Positions 1-6,875 of a DNA stretch of 20,280 nt are shown here, one piece after another. Made by a program: the position numbers and the translations under genes. How positions within the stretch are numbered: position 1 is the stretch's first letter; every line of letters begins with the position of its first letter. The stretch lies in the NCBI GenBank assembly GCA_900549445.1, contig UROS01000021.1, positions 1 through 20,280 of the forward strand. The letters run 5' to 3'. The notes under the pieces are model-generated. The model did not search any database, was not told the origin of the DNA, and saw only the letters and a program-made list of their open reading frames with translations. This DNA is from an uncultured Porphyromonadaceae bacterium. GTDB taxonomy: Bacteria > Bacteroidota > Bacteroidia > Bacteroidales > Muribaculaceae.

Positions 1-16
1 TGTGTATAAGAGACAG
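1..16 (+). other. Residual Tn5/Nextera mosaic-end adapter (artefact)
   Basis: The 16 bases TGTGTATAAGAGACAG equal the last 16 bases of the 19-bp Tn5 mosaic end used in transposon-based sequencing libraries. The reading frame of map runs through them and ends in residues that do not fit the family, so genomic sequence starts at about base 17. This is untrimmed adapter, not a biological element. Confidence 0.95.
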
Positions 17-144
17 ATATTGTCGAGGTGACGGGTAGTCACGCCGGGAGCCACCCACTTGGCTACTTCGCCAAGTGTGCGGCTCACGAGCGTGCATGCC
101 TGCACCATTTTTTCGATTTCTTCGGGAGTCTTGAGGTAGATCAT
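17..144 (-). CDS. map: Type I methionine aminopeptidase, N-terminal fragment
   Basis: Only the first 42 codons are present; the gene runs off the contig start. On the minus strand an ATG at 144 opens MIYLKTPEEIEKMVQACTLV and continues to PGVTTRHLDN, the N-terminal signature of bacterial methionine aminopeptidase, whose catalytic metal-binding residues lie further downstream and are not included. The enzyme removes the initiator methionine from nascent proteins in the cytoplasm. The start lies 64 nt downstream of the secY stop, and secY-map is the usual order in the Bacteroidota spc operon, so co-transcription is likely. Bases 1-16, which extend the frame by five codons, are adapter. Too short for the usual six-frame length cut-offs, but the match is clear. 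Confidence 0.9.
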
Positions 145-208
145 TTATTGAAGAAACAGAGTAATGGAGGTTCTATGGGGGTTCATCGTCGGGGGCCGGC
201 GGCCGGAA

Positions 209-1558
209 TCAGTAGGCTGATCCGGTGGTGCGACCCTTGATTTTACCGTCTTTCATCAGTCCGTCGTAGTGGTGCATCATCAGGTGCGACTCAATCTGCT
301 GCAGGGTGTCGAGCACAACGCCGACGAGAATGAGCAGAGATGTTCCGCCGAAGAACTGAGCGAAATTCTGGCTGATGCCGAAGAAGCGGGCAAAGGCGGG
401 AAGAATCGCTACGATTCCGAGGAAGAGTGAGCCGGGAAGTGTGATACGCGACATAATCGAGTCGAGATATTCGGCTGTCTTTTTGCCGGGTTTCACACCG
501 GGGATGAATCCGTTGTTGCGCTTCATGTCTTCTGCCATCTGGGTGGGACGCACCGTGATGGCGGTGTAGAAGTAGGTGAAGGCTACGATGAGGATGAAGT
601 AAACGGCGTTGTACCAGAATCCGTTGATGTCGGAGAAGGCGGCGTAGAAGCCCGAGGAGCTCTCGGATGCGCCGAATCCGGCGAGTGTGATGGGGATGAA
701 CATGATCGCCTGGGCGAAGATGATGGGCATCACACCTGCGGCGTTGACCTTCAGGGGGATGTACTGGCGGGCTCCGCCATACTGTTTGTTGCCGACGATG
801 CGCTTGGCGTACTGTACGGGAACTTTGCGGGTGCCCTGCACGAGAAGTACGGCGCCGACGGTCACGGCGAAGAGGAGGATGATCTCTACTATGAACATCA
901 CGAGACCGCCCTGTGAGCCGGTGGCTCCGGGGAGACGGGAGGTGAATTCATAGAAGAGCGCTCCGGGAAGACGGGCAATGATACCTACGAGGATGATGAA
1001 GGAGATACCATTGCCGATGCCGCGGTCGGTTATGCGCTCGCCGAGCCACATGATGAACATTGAGCCGGCAGCAAGGATCACAGTGAGGTAGGCTATGGTC
1101 CAGAAGCCCATGGTGGCGCCGCCGGTGGCGGCACTTACCTGCACCTGGAGGTTGACCAGGTAAGCGGGGCCCTGGAGGAGCAGGATGAGCACAGTCAGGT
1201 AACGGGTGTACTGGCTGAGTTTCTGCCTGCCGCTCTCGCCTTCGCGCTGCATCTTCTGGAATGAAGGGAGTACCATGCCCAAAAGCTGAATCACGATTGA
1301 AGCCGTGATGTAAGGCATGATGCCGAGCGCGAAGATCGAGGCCTGAGAGAAGGCGCCGCCCGAGAACATGTCGAGGAGTTGCATCAGGCCGCTCTTGTTG
1401 GTGAACTTGGTGAGTGCATCGAGGTCTTCGGGGCTGATGCCGGGAAGGACTACGTAGCAACCGAGGCGGTAAACGAGTACCAGCAACAGGGTCACGAGGA
1501 TGCGCTTTCTCAGTTCCTCAATGGTCCAAATGTTACGTAATGTTTCAAAAAATCGCAT
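209..1558 (-). CDS. secY: Preprotein translocase subunit SecY
   Basis: 449 aa, full length for SecY. It forms the protein-conducting channel of the inner membrane with SecE and SecG and works with SecA or the ribosome. The sequence shows the expected ten-helix pattern: TM1 at about residues 20-38, the GIMPYITASIVIQLL helix at about 79-93, the conserved cytoplasmic EGESGRQKLSQYTRY segment at 107-120, the RKVPVQYAKR loop, and the late cytoplasmic loop NNGFIPGVKPGKKTAEYL before the last helices. The ATG at 1558 gives the usual amphipathic N-terminus (MRFFETLRNIWTIEELRKR). It lies 17 nt after rplO and 64 nt before map, the classical spc-operon position. Nothing is missing or unusual. Confidence 0.98.
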   Translation of the reverse strand: MRFFETLRNIWTIEELRKRILVTLLLVLVYRLGCYVVLPGISPEDLDALTKFTNKSGLMQLLDMFSGGAFSQASIFALGIMPYITASIVIQLLGMVLPSFQKMQREGESGRQKLSQYTRYLTVLILLLQGPAYLVNLQVQVSAATGGATMGFWTIAYLTVILAAGSMFIMWLGERITDRGIGNGISFIILVGIIARLPGALFYEFTSRLPGATGSQGGLVMFIVEIILLFAVTVGAVLLVQGTRKVPVQYAKRIVGNKQYGGARQYIPLKVNAAGVMPIIFAQAIMFIPITLAGFGASESSSGFYAAFSDINGFWYNAVYFILIVAFTYFYTAITVRPTQMAEDMKRNNGFIPGVKPGKKTAEYLDSIMSRITLPGSLFLGIVAILPAFARFFGISQNFAQFFGGTSLLILVGVVLDTLQQIESHLMMHHYDGLMKDGKIKGRTTGSAY

Positions 1559-1575
1559 TTCTAAGAGGAGGGGGA

Positions 1576-2019
1576 TTAAATTTTGTTGATTGAACCGCCG
1601 AGTTCTACGATAGCTTTTTCTGCAGCTGCGGAGAAAGCGTTGGCTTCAACAGCGATTTTGTGGGTGAGGGTTCCGTTGGCGAGAATCTTTACGGGCTGCT
1701 TGCCGTTGACCACGCCGGCTGCGATGAGTTCGGCAACGCCGATTTTCTCAACACCGGTAGCGGCGATAGCTTCGAGGTCGACGAGATTCACAGCCTTGTA
1801 AGCCACGCGGTTGATGTTTTTGAATCCGAATTTGGGGAGACGGCGCTGGAGGGGCATCTGACCGCCTTCGAAACCGATCTTGGCGTGGTAGCCGGAGCGA
1901 GATTTTGCGCCTTTATGACCGCGGGTAGATGTTCCACCCTTTCCTGAACCGGGACCGCGACCAATGCGGGTGTTGCGGGTAACGGAGCCTACAGCGGGTT
2001 TTAAATTGCTTAAATCCAT
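1576..2019 (-). CDS. rplO: 50S ribosomal protein L15 (uL15)
   Basis: 147 aa, typical L15 length. It is a late-assembly protein of the large subunit with a long N-terminal tail penetrating 23S rRNA. Visible hallmarks are the Gly/Arg/Lys-rich tail (GRGPGSGKGGTSTRGHKG, residues about 20-37), the GFEGGQMPLQRRLPKFGF block at about 49-66, and a C-terminal globular part ending in VELGGSINKI. The start MDLSNLKPAVGS is the standard one. The gene sits between rpmD (28 nt upstream) and secY (17 nt downstream), as in nearly all bacterial spc operons. Confidence 0.98.
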   Translation of the reverse strand: MDLSNLKPAVGSVTRNTRIGRGPGSGKGGTSTRGHKGAKSRSGYHAKIGFEGGQMPLQRRLPKFGFKNINRVAYKAVNLVDLEAIAATGVEKIGVAELIAAGVVNGKQPVKILANGTLTHKIAVEANAFSAAAEKAIVELGGSINKI

Positions 2020-2047
2020 AATTGTAATGTTCTAAAAAGAGTTGAAC

Positions 2048-2227
2048 TTATGCGGGTGTCACTTCTACCAGGTGACGCACAGCGTTAACCATTCCCATCA
2101 CGGAGGGGGTGTCTTCGAGGACAACCGAGTGATGCATTTTTCTGAGACCGAGGGCATCAAGAGTGCGTTTCTGAACGGCGGGGCAGTTGATGCGGCTCTT
2201 TATCTGGGTGATTTTAATCTTAGCCAT
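2048..2227 (-). CDS. rpmD: 50S ribosomal protein L30 (uL30)
   Basis: 59 aa, below common ORF length limits but unmistakable. On the minus strand the ATG at 2227 opens MAKIKITQIKSRINCPAVQK, continues through TLDALGLRKMHHSVV and DTPSVMGMVNAVRHLVEV, and stops at TAA (2048-2050). The LGLRK and M..V.HLV elements are the signature of bacterial L30, a small two-domain alpha/beta large-subunit protein. It sits between rpsE (14 nt upstream) and rplO (28 nt downstream), the conserved rpsE-rpmD-rplO order. The Cys at residue 20 is not one of a zinc-binding set. Confidence 0.96.
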   Translation of the reverse strand: MAKIKITQIKSRINCPAVQKRTLDALGLRKMHHSVVLEDTPSVMGMVNAVRHLVEVTPA

Positions 2228-2241
2228 TTCTTTGAGAGGTA

Positions 2242-2760
2242 TTAACCGTTAAAGACTTGTTCAACAGAGATTCCGCGGTTCTGGGCCACCTGGGCGGGTG
2301 AACGCATCTCGCCGAGGGCGGCGATGGTGGCTTTCACGAGGTTGTGGGGGTTGGAAGAGCCCTTGGATTTAGCGAGGACGTCGGTGATACCCACGCTTTC
2401 GAGGACAGCACGCATAGCACCGCCGGCTTTCACGCCGGTACCGTGGCTTGCGGGCTTGAGGATGACGCGGGAGCCGCCGAACTTTGCAATCTGCTCGTGG
2501 GGGATGGTACCGCGGTGAACGGGAACCTTGATGAGGTTTTTCTTTGCAGCCTCGACGCCTTTGGCGATAGCTGCCTGAACTTCGTTGGCTTTGCCGAGAC
2601 CCCAGCCCACGATGCCGTTTTCATTACCGACTACGACGATTGCGGCGAAGGTGAAGGTGCGACCGCCCTTAGTCACCTTGGTAACGCGGTTGATAGCGAC
2701 CAGACGGTCTTTGAGTTCGAGGTCGCTGGTAGATTTTACTTTGTTGTTTTTGGTTGCCAT
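2242..2760 (-). CDS. rpsE: 30S ribosomal protein S5 (uS5)
   Basis: 172 aa, normal for S5. It helps maintain decoding accuracy and lies near the mRNA entry tunnel; its N-terminal loop is the known site of spectinomycin-resistance mutations. The N-terminal dsRNA-binding-like domain carries RVTKVTKGGRTFTFAAIVVV (residues 25-44), followed by GNENGIVGWGLGKANEV. The C-terminal domain contains GTIPHEQIAKFGGSRVILKP and the GITDVLAKSKGSSNPHNLVK block. The loop at VTKGGR looks wild type. The gene is 8 nt downstream of rplR and 14 nt upstream of rpmD. Confidence 0.98.
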   Translation of the reverse strand: MATKNNKVKSTSDLELKDRLVAINRVTKVTKGGRTFTFAAIVVVGNENGIVGWGLGKANEVQAAIAKGVEAAKKNLIKVPVHRGTIPHEQIAKFGGSRVILKPASHGTGVKAGGAMRAVLESVGITDVLAKSKGSSNPHNLVKATIAALGEMRSPAQVAQNRGISVEQVFNG

Positions 2761-2768
2761 AGTCGATA

Positions 2769-3110
2769 TTAGAATTTGAGACCGCCTTTGCGGGCTGCGT
2801 CTGCCAATGATTTAACTCTGCCGTGGAAGAGGTATCCGTTGCGGTCGAAGACTACTTCGGAGATGCCGGCTGCGATGGCTTTCTGAGCGATAGCCTCGCC
2901 GACCTTGGCTGCGATTTCACACTTGGTTCCTTCTTCGATACCCTTTGAGGAGGTAGATACGATGGTCTTTCCTGCGAGGTCGTCGATAAGCTGTACGTAG
3001 ATCTGCTTGTTAGAGCGGAACACCGTCATGCGCGGGCGGGCGGCAGTGCCGGAGACTTTACCGCGGATACGGGTCTTGATTTTGTTTCTTCTTTGTATCT
3101 TGGAAATCAT
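2769..3110 (-). CDS. rplR: 50S ribosomal protein L18 (uL18)
   Basis: 113 aa, the usual L18 length. It binds 5S rRNA and, with L5 and L25-type proteins, docks the 5S particle onto the large subunit. Recognisable elements are the basic N-terminus (ISKIQRRNKIKTRIRGKVSG), the RPRMTVFRSNKQIYVQLIDD block at about 26-45, and the conserved C-terminus VVFDRNGYLFHGRVKSLADA with AARKGGLKF at the end. It lies between rplF and rpsE with 16- and 8-nt spacers, so it is translated as part of the same message. Confidence 0.98.
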   Translation of the reverse strand: MISKIQRRNKIKTRIRGKVSGTAARPRMTVFRSNKQIYVQLIDDLAGKTIVSTSSKGIEEGTKCEIAAKVGEAIAQKAIAAGISEVVFDRNGYLFHGRVKSLADAARKGGLKF

Positions 3111-3126
3111 GGTTGAATCAGTTTAA

Positions 3127-3684
3127 TTATTTAGCACTTGCCGATTTACCCGACTTGCGGCGGATAACCTCGCCGACAAACTTGATACCTTTGCCCTTAT
3201 AGGGTTCGGGCTTGCGGAGGGAGCGGATTTTGGCGCACACCTGGCCGAGGAGCTGCTTGTCGTCGCTCTCGAGGATGATGAGCGGGTTTTTGTTACGCTC
3301 GGATTTTGCTTCAACCTTGACTTCGGGGGGAAGTTTGATATATATGGCGTGGGAGTAGCCGAGAGCGAGCTCGAGCACCTGGCCGGTAGCTGTGGCACGG
3401 TAGCCTACGCCTACTAATTCCATTTCCTTGCGGTAGCCGGTGGAGACGCCTACGACCATGTTGTGGAGCAGGGCGCGGAAGAGGCCGTGCTGGGCGCGGT
3501 GTTCGCGGTCGTCGCTGGGACGCTCCACGATGAGGTGGTTGCCGTCTACCTTGACTGTAAGGTCAGAGTTTACTTTCTGTGTGAGTGTGCCTTTGGGACC
3601 TTTTACTGTGATTACGTTGTCGGGGCCTACGGTTACGTTGACTCCGGCGGGAATCTCAATGGGAGCTTTACCTATTCTTGACAT
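3127..3684 (-). CDS. rplF: 50S ribosomal protein L6 (uL6)
   Basis: 185 aa, about the usual L6 length. L6 binds helix 97 of 23S rRNA near the sarcin-ricin loop and the factor-binding site. Both tandem L6 folds are visible: the N-terminal half begins MSRIGKAPIEIPAGVNVTV and contains GPKGTLTQKVN; the C-terminal half contains VGVGYRATATGQVLELALGY and the conserved RKPEPYKGKGIKFVGEVIRR at about 155-174. The start is supported by a strong AGGAGG Shine-Dalgarno 10 nt upstream, uncommon in this operon. It follows rpsH after 23 nt. Confidence 0.98.
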   Translation of the reverse strand: MSRIGKAPIEIPAGVNVTVGPDNVITVKGPKGTLTQKVNSDLTVKVDGNHLIVERPSDDREHRAQHGLFRALLHNMVVGVSTGYRKEMELVGVGYRATATGQVLELALGYSHAIYIKLPPEVKVEAKSERNKNPLIILESDDKQLLGQVCAKIRSLRKPEPYKGKGIKFVGEVIRRKSGKSASAK

Positions 3685-3694
3685 AATTCTGTAT

Positions 3695-3700
3695 CCTCCT
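3695..3700 (-). promoter_or_regulatory. Strong Shine-Dalgarno for rplF
   Basis: CCTCCT on the plus strand reads AGGAGG on the transcribed strand, 10 nt before the rplF ATG at 3684. Full complementarity to the anti-SD is unusual in Bacteroidota, where most starts, including most in this operon, lack one. It fixes the rplF start. Confidence 0.65.
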
Positions 3701-3707
3701 ATTTAGA

Positions 3708-4106
3708 TTAGTAAACATAGCAGAGAACCTCGCCGCCTACTTTGAGGTCGCGGGCTTTCTTGTTGGTCATAACGCCCTTGGAGGTCGAAAGGATGGCGAT
3801 GCCGAGTCCGTTCAACACGCGGGGCATATCTTTGTAACCGGTGTAACGGCGAAGACCGGGGCGCGATACGCGCTCGAGGGCCTTGATAGCGTTCACCTTG
3901 TCGACGGGGTCATATTTCAAGGCGATTTTGATGACTCCGGCGGGGGTTTCACCCTCTATAAACTTGTAGTTAAGAATATAGCCTTGTTCAAAGAGAATCT
4001 TTGTGATTTCTTTTTTCAAGTTTGAGGCGGGAATCTCGACCACGCGGTGGTTGGCCTTGATTGCGTTTCTCAATCTTGTCAGATAGTCTGCTATAGGATC
4101 TGTCAT
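3708..4106 (-). CDS. rpsH: 30S ribosomal protein S8 (uS8)
   Basis: 132 aa, full length. S8 is a primary 16S rRNA binder of the central domain and, in E. coli, the translational autoregulator of the spc operon. The N-terminus MTDPIADYLTRLRNAIKANH, the central LKYDPVDKVNAIKALERVSR and the C-terminal RVLNGLGIAILSTSKGVMTN followed by GGEVLCYVY are family hallmarks. The start is the standard one. It is preceded by an unusually long 253-nt spacer after rpsN; elsewhere in the S10-spc part spacers do not exceed 55 nt. That makes a regulatory site just before rpsH plausible. Confidence 0.98.
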   Translation of the reverse strand: MTDPIADYLTRLRNAIKANHRVVEIPASNLKKEITKILFEQGYILNYKFIEGETPAGVIKIALKYDPVDKVNAIKALERVSRPGLRRYTGYKDMPRVLNGLGIAILSTSKGVMTNKKARDLKVGGEVLCYVY

Positions 4107-4359
4107 TTTTGAATTTGTTTAAATTGATCCGGGTTGTTCCGAACAATATTTAATACTCACTGTGTCTGATAAAGTGGGGAGGGAGAGGGAGGTGGTTGTA
4201 AATCCGGGGCTTAGGGAGCGCTGTGCTTTCCTGCTGCGGACCGACGGGGAGCGTCGAGGTCTCCCGTCCGGGTGCGTGTGCGGTGGTTCCGGACGGCGCG
4301 ATCAACGTGATATGACGGCAGCGGGATTCAGCACTTGGCTCGGAGCCGGACCGGGCGTT
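4107..4359 (-). promoter_or_regulatory. Long structured rpsN-rpsH intercistronic spacer
   Basis: 253 nt without a supportable gene, inside an operon where spacers are otherwise short. Direct observations: an 8-bp perfect inverted repeat (4264-4271 with 4289-4296, 17-nt loop); TTGTTC/GAACAA arms around one base at 4134-4146, 28 nt before rpsH; a short GGCT/AGCC hairpin at 4337-4347 just after rpsN; and a C/U-rich tract on the message (4176-4194). No TAnnTTTG promoter is seen for the minus strand. A small plus-strand frame (4162-4401) overlaps the end of rpsN and resembles nothing. A possible role is an S8-responsive control element or an RNA processing site; this is inference from position. 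Confidence 0.45.
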
Positions 4360-4671
4360 TTACCAGGAAGCTTTCTTCACGCCGGGGATGAGACCCTGTG
4401 AAGCCATCTCGCGGAACTGGATTCTGGAGATGCCGAACTGGCGCATATAGCCTTTGGGGCGGCCTGTGATCTTGCAGCGGTTGTGAACGCGGATGGGATT
4501 GCTGTTCTTGGGAAGGGCCTGAAGCTGCTGGGCAGCCTCGTAAGCTTCGGCACGGTTTTCTTCGTTTACTCCCGAGTTGACAATCTTCTTGAGTTCAGCA
4601 CGCTTCTGGGCGTATTTAGCAGCAAGACGCATACGCTTAACCTCGCGGGCTTTCATTGATTCTTTTGCCAT
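4360..4671 (-). CDS. rpsN: 30S ribosomal protein S14, zinc-independent long form (uS14)
   Basis: 103 aa, the long 'C-minus' type: there is one cysteine and no CxxC pairs, so it does not bind zinc. S14 belongs to the 30S head near S3 and S10. Landmarks are the basic N-terminus MAKESMKAREVKRMRLAAKY, the LPKNSNPIRVHNRCKITGRP segment (about 54-73), and the universally conserved YMRQFGISRIQFREMA plus GLIPGVKKASW end. The start lies 9 nt after rplE. A 253-nt gap follows before rpsH, whereas rpsN and rpsH are close together in most spc operons. Confidence 0.98.
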   Translation of the reverse strand: MAKESMKAREVKRMRLAAKYAQKRAELKKIVNSGVNEENRAEAYEAAQQLQALPKNSNPIRVHNRCKITGRPKGYMRQFGISRIQFREMASQGLIPGVKKASW

Positions 4672-4680
4672 ATGAGTGAT

Positions 4681-5232
4681 TTAGTTTTTAGCGTTTTTAA
4701 AAGGAAGTCCGAACTCTTTGAGCAGAGCGTAGCCTTCGGCGTCGGTGTTGGCGCTGGTAACGAAGGTTATGTTCATACCCATGAGCTTGCTGATGGAGTC
4801 GATGTTGATCTCGGGGAAGATGATCTGTTCGGTCACGCCGAGGGTGTAGTTACCGCGGCCGTCGAGCTTTCCTTCGATTCCCTTGAAGTCGCGGATACGG
4901 GGAAGAGCCACGCGGATGAGACGCTCAAGGAATTCATACATTTTCTCGCGGCGGAGGGTAACCATGGCGCCGATAGGCATTTTTTTACGGAGCTTGAAGT
5001 TGGAGATGTCCTTACGCGACAGCGTGGGAACGGCTTTCTGGCCGGTGATGGCGGTAAGCTCGTTGATGGCTGTCTCGATTATCTTCTTGTCCTGAGTAGC
5101 AGCTCCGAGACCCTGGTTGATTACAATCTTCTTCAGTCGGGGCACCTGCATGACGGTGGTGTAGCCGAACTGCTGGGTCAGGGCAGGAACGATGCGTTCC
5201 TGATAGTCTTTCTTAACTGTTGTTGTGCTCAT
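4681..5232 (-). CDS. rplE: 50S ribosomal protein L5 (uL5)
   Basis: 183 aa, normal length. L5 binds 5S rRNA and contacts P-site tRNA and S13 across the subunit interface. Diagnostic segments are MQVPRLKKIVINQGLGAATQ (about 28-47), LTAITGQKAVPTLSRKDISN, FKLRKKMPIGAMVTLR, and the C-terminal FPEINIDSISKLMGMNITFV. The start codon overlaps the rplX stop by one base (TAATG), implying translational coupling, and an AGGAG lies 8 nt upstream within the end of rplX. It is followed after 9 nt by rpsN. Confidence 0.98.
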   Translation of the reverse strand: MSTTTVKKDYQERIVPALTQQFGYTTVMQVPRLKKIVINQGLGAATQDKKIIETAINELTAITGQKAVPTLSRKDISNFKLRKKMPIGAMVTLRREKMYEFLERLIRVALPRIRDFKGIEGKLDGRGNYTLGVTEQIIFPEINIDSISKLMGMNITFVTSANTDAEGYALLKEFGLPFKNAKN

Positions 5233-5552
5233 TACTTAATCTCCTCTCCTGATTTTTTAGCGTAACGTACGGAAACTCCGCTTTCGTTCTTGCGGCGGCC
5301 TACGCGGGTGGGTTTTCCACTCTTGGGGTCGATCAGAGCGAGGTTGGAGATATGGATGGGGGCTTCCATCTTTACGAGACCGCCCTGGGGATGCTGGGCG
5401 TTGGGTTTGGTAGCTTTGGTGACGATGTTGATGCCCTCTACAACTGCGCGCTGCGAAGTGGCGTTGACCTTGAGGACCCTGCCCTGTTTGCCGCGGTCTT
5501 CGCCGGCAAGAACATAGACGATATCGCCTTTCTTAATATGTAATTTGCTCAT
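5232..5552 (-). CDS. rplX: 50S ribosomal protein L24 (uL24)
   Basis: 106 aa, the usual size. L24 is one of the first proteins to bind 23S rRNA and nucleates large-subunit assembly near the exit tunnel. The N-terminal KOW motif is clear (KKGDIVYVLAGEDRGKQGRV, about residues 7-26), followed by EGINIVTKATKPNAQHPQGG and the conserved HISNLALIDPKSGKPTRVG. The C-terminus contains SVRYAKKSGEEIK, a common extension. It starts 25 nt after rplN, and its TAA shares a base with the rplE ATG. Confidence 0.98.
   Translation of the reverse strand: MSKLHIKKGDIVYVLAGEDRGKQGRVLKVNATSQRAVVEGINIVTKATKPNAQHPQGGLVKMEAPIHISNLALIDPKSGKPTRVGRRKNESGVSVRYAKKSGEEIK
5241..5245 (-). promoter_or_regulatory. Shine-Dalgarno for rplE inside the end of rplX
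   Basis: CTCCT on the plus strand reads AGGAG on the message, 8 nt before the rplE ATG at 5232. It lies within the last codons of rplX, fits the one-base stop/start overlap, and supports this start. Confidence 0.55.
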
Positions 5553-5577
5553 TACTTTAAATGTTTCTTGTTGGTGA

Positions 5578-5946
5578 TCAGAGGACTTCGGGGGCGAGAG
5601 AAATTATCTTCATCTGGTTTGCGGCGCGGAGCTCGCGGGCTACAGGGCCGAAGATACGTGTTCCGCGGAGTTCGCCTGCGTTATTGAGGAGGACGCATGC
5701 GTTGTCGTCAAAACGGATGTAGCTGCCGTCGGGACGGCGGATTTCCTTTTTGGTGCGGACCACGACAGCCTTGGACACGGTTCCTTTCTTGACATCGGAT
5801 GAGGGGATGACGCTCTTTACAGAGACGACGATGATATCACCCACCGATGCATAGCGACGTCCGGTACCACCCAGGACGTGAATACAGAGGGCTTCTTTAG
5901 CTCCGCTGTTGTCGGCTACGGTTAAACGGCTTTCAGTCTGTATCAT
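5578..5946 (-). CDS. rplN: 50S ribosomal protein L14 (uL14)
   Basis: 122 aa, the near-invariant L14 length. It sits at the subunit interface and contacts 16S helix 14 (bridge B8), next to L19. The five-stranded barrel is recognisable from MIQTESRLTVADNSGAKEAL, VKSVIPSSDVKKGTVSKAVV, VRTKKEIRRPDGSYIRFDDN and the C-terminal GTRIFGPVARELR with KIISLAPEVL. Start and stop match the family exactly. The rpsQ-rplN junction is only 3 nt, so the two are probably translationally coupled. Confidence 0.99.
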   Translation of the reverse strand: MIQTESRLTVADNSGAKEALCIHVLGGTGRRYASVGDIIVVSVKSVIPSSDVKKGTVSKAVVVRTKKEIRRPDGSYIRFDDNACVLLNNAGELRGTRIFGPVARELRAANQMKIISLAPEVL

Positions 5947-5949
5947 AGT

Positions 5950-6207
5950 TTACTTCACTTTTTCGATGATTTCTACCAGTCTCCAACGTTTGGTCTTGCT
6001 GAGGGGGCGGGTCTCCATCAGACGGACGGTGTCGCCAACCTGGCATTCGTTGTTTTCGTCGTGGGCGTGGTATTTCTTTGTTTTATTGACAAATTTGCCA
6101 TAGATGGGGTGCTTTTCTTTCCACTTGATGGTTACCGTGATGGTTTTGTCACCCTTTGTGCTCGACACAACCCCGATGCGCTCTTTTCTTAAGTTTCTTT
6201 TTTCCAT
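5950..6207 (-). CDS. rpsQ: 30S ribosomal protein S17 (uS17)
   Basis: 85 aa, typical for bacterial S17, an OB-fold primary binder of the 16S 5' domain needed early in 30S assembly. The sequence shows RKERIGVVSSTKGDKTITVT (about 7-26), the KHPIYGKFVNKTKKYHAHDE block, and the family signature VGDTVRLMETRPLSKTKRWR at about 57-76. It follows rpmC by 11 nt and precedes rplN by 3 nt, the conserved rpmC-rpsQ-rplN order. Confidence 0.99.
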   Translation of the reverse strand: MEKRNLRKERIGVVSSTKGDKTITVTIKWKEKHPIYGKFVNKTKKYHAHDENNECQVGDTVRLMETRPLSKTKRWRLVEIIEKVK

Positions 6208-6218
6208 TTTTAGCGGGA

Positions 6219-6416
6219 TTAAATTTTGTTAAGTTCGCGCTGACGCAGCTCGGTCTTGACGCGGGCAATCATTTTGCGGGCATGTGTAATCTTGGCAGGG
6301 GAGTCCAGCGGAGAGATAGCATGGTTGATCTTGAGCTGGGCATATTCCTTTTCCATCTCTGCGAGGCGGTCGCGGAGATCCTGCAGGCTGAGTTCTTTGA
6401 TTTCTTCTTTCTTCAT
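6219..6416 (-). CDS. rpmC: 50S ribosomal protein L29 (uL29)
   Basis: 65 aa, standard L29. It is a small helical-hairpin protein next to L23 at the polypeptide exit tunnel, part of the docking area for trigger factor and SRP. The two helices are evident: MKKEEIKELSLQDLRDRLAE with MEKEYAQLKINHAIS, then the hinge SPLDSPAKI and the second helix HARKMIARVKTELRQRELNK. Spacing is 6 nt from rplP and 11 nt to rpsQ. Confidence 0.98.
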   Translation of the reverse strand: MKKEEIKELSLQDLRDRLAEMEKEYAQLKINHAISPLDSPAKITHARKMIARVKTELRQRELNKI

Positions 6417-6422
6417 AGCGGG

Positions 6423-6854
6423 TTACACATTTTGAGTTGGGTCATAAGTGCGGCTTACGATAAATTTGGTGGTAACCGGCAGCTTCTGTGCTGCAAGGCG
6501 GAGGGCCTCCTTGGCTACTTCAAAGGGCACACCTTCAACTTCGATGAGGATGCGTCCCGGGGTTACGGGAGCTACGAATCCTTCGGGAGCACCTTTACCT
6601 TTACCCATTCGGACTTCAGCAGGCTTCTTGGTGATGGGTTTGTCGGGGAAGATGCGGATCCAGATCTGACCCTGACGCTGCATGTAGCGGGTCACTGCCA
6701 CACGGGCGGCTTCGATCTGACGACCGGTAATCCATTTTGACTCGAGAGTCTTTATGCCGAACGAACCGAAGGCCAACTGGTTGCCGCGCTGGGCGATGCC
6801 TTTCATGCGGCCCTTTTGCGCGCGGCGGAATTTAGTTTTCTTTGGTTGTAACAT
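6423..6854 (-). CDS. rplP: 50S ribosomal protein L16 (uL16)
   Basis: 143 aa, full length. L16 is a late-assembly protein that organises the A-site architecture near the peptidyl transferase centre and 5S rRNA. Typical elements are the N-terminus MLQPKKTKFRRAQKGRMKGI, the GSFGIKTLESKWITGRQIEA segment with RVAVTRYMQRQGQIWIRIFP, the KKPAEVRMGKGKGAPEGFVA loop at about 76-95, and the LRLAAQKLPVTTKFI C-terminal part. It is 21 nt downstream of rpsC and 6 nt upstream of rpmC. Confidence 0.99.
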   Translation of the reverse strand: MLQPKKTKFRRAQKGRMKGIAQRGNQLAFGSFGIKTLESKWITGRQIEAARVAVTRYMQRQGQIWIRIFPDKPITKKPAEVRMGKGKGAPEGFVAPVTPGRILIEVEGVPFEVAKEALRLAAQKLPVTTKFIVSRTYDPTQNV

Positions 6855-6875
6855 TGTGTTGAATCAATTGAGGGT

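Noticed and set aside
948..1460. 170-codon minus-strand frame within secY as an overlapping gene
   Set aside because: It is a +1/-1 shadow of secY with Arg/His/Pro-rich composition and no start signal.
4162..4401. 79-codon plus-strand frame in the rpsN-rpsH gap as a hidden gene
   Set aside because: It runs into the end of rpsN on the opposite strand, has no promoter or ribosome site, and its Gly/Arg-rich product is what GC-rich non-coding sequence would give.
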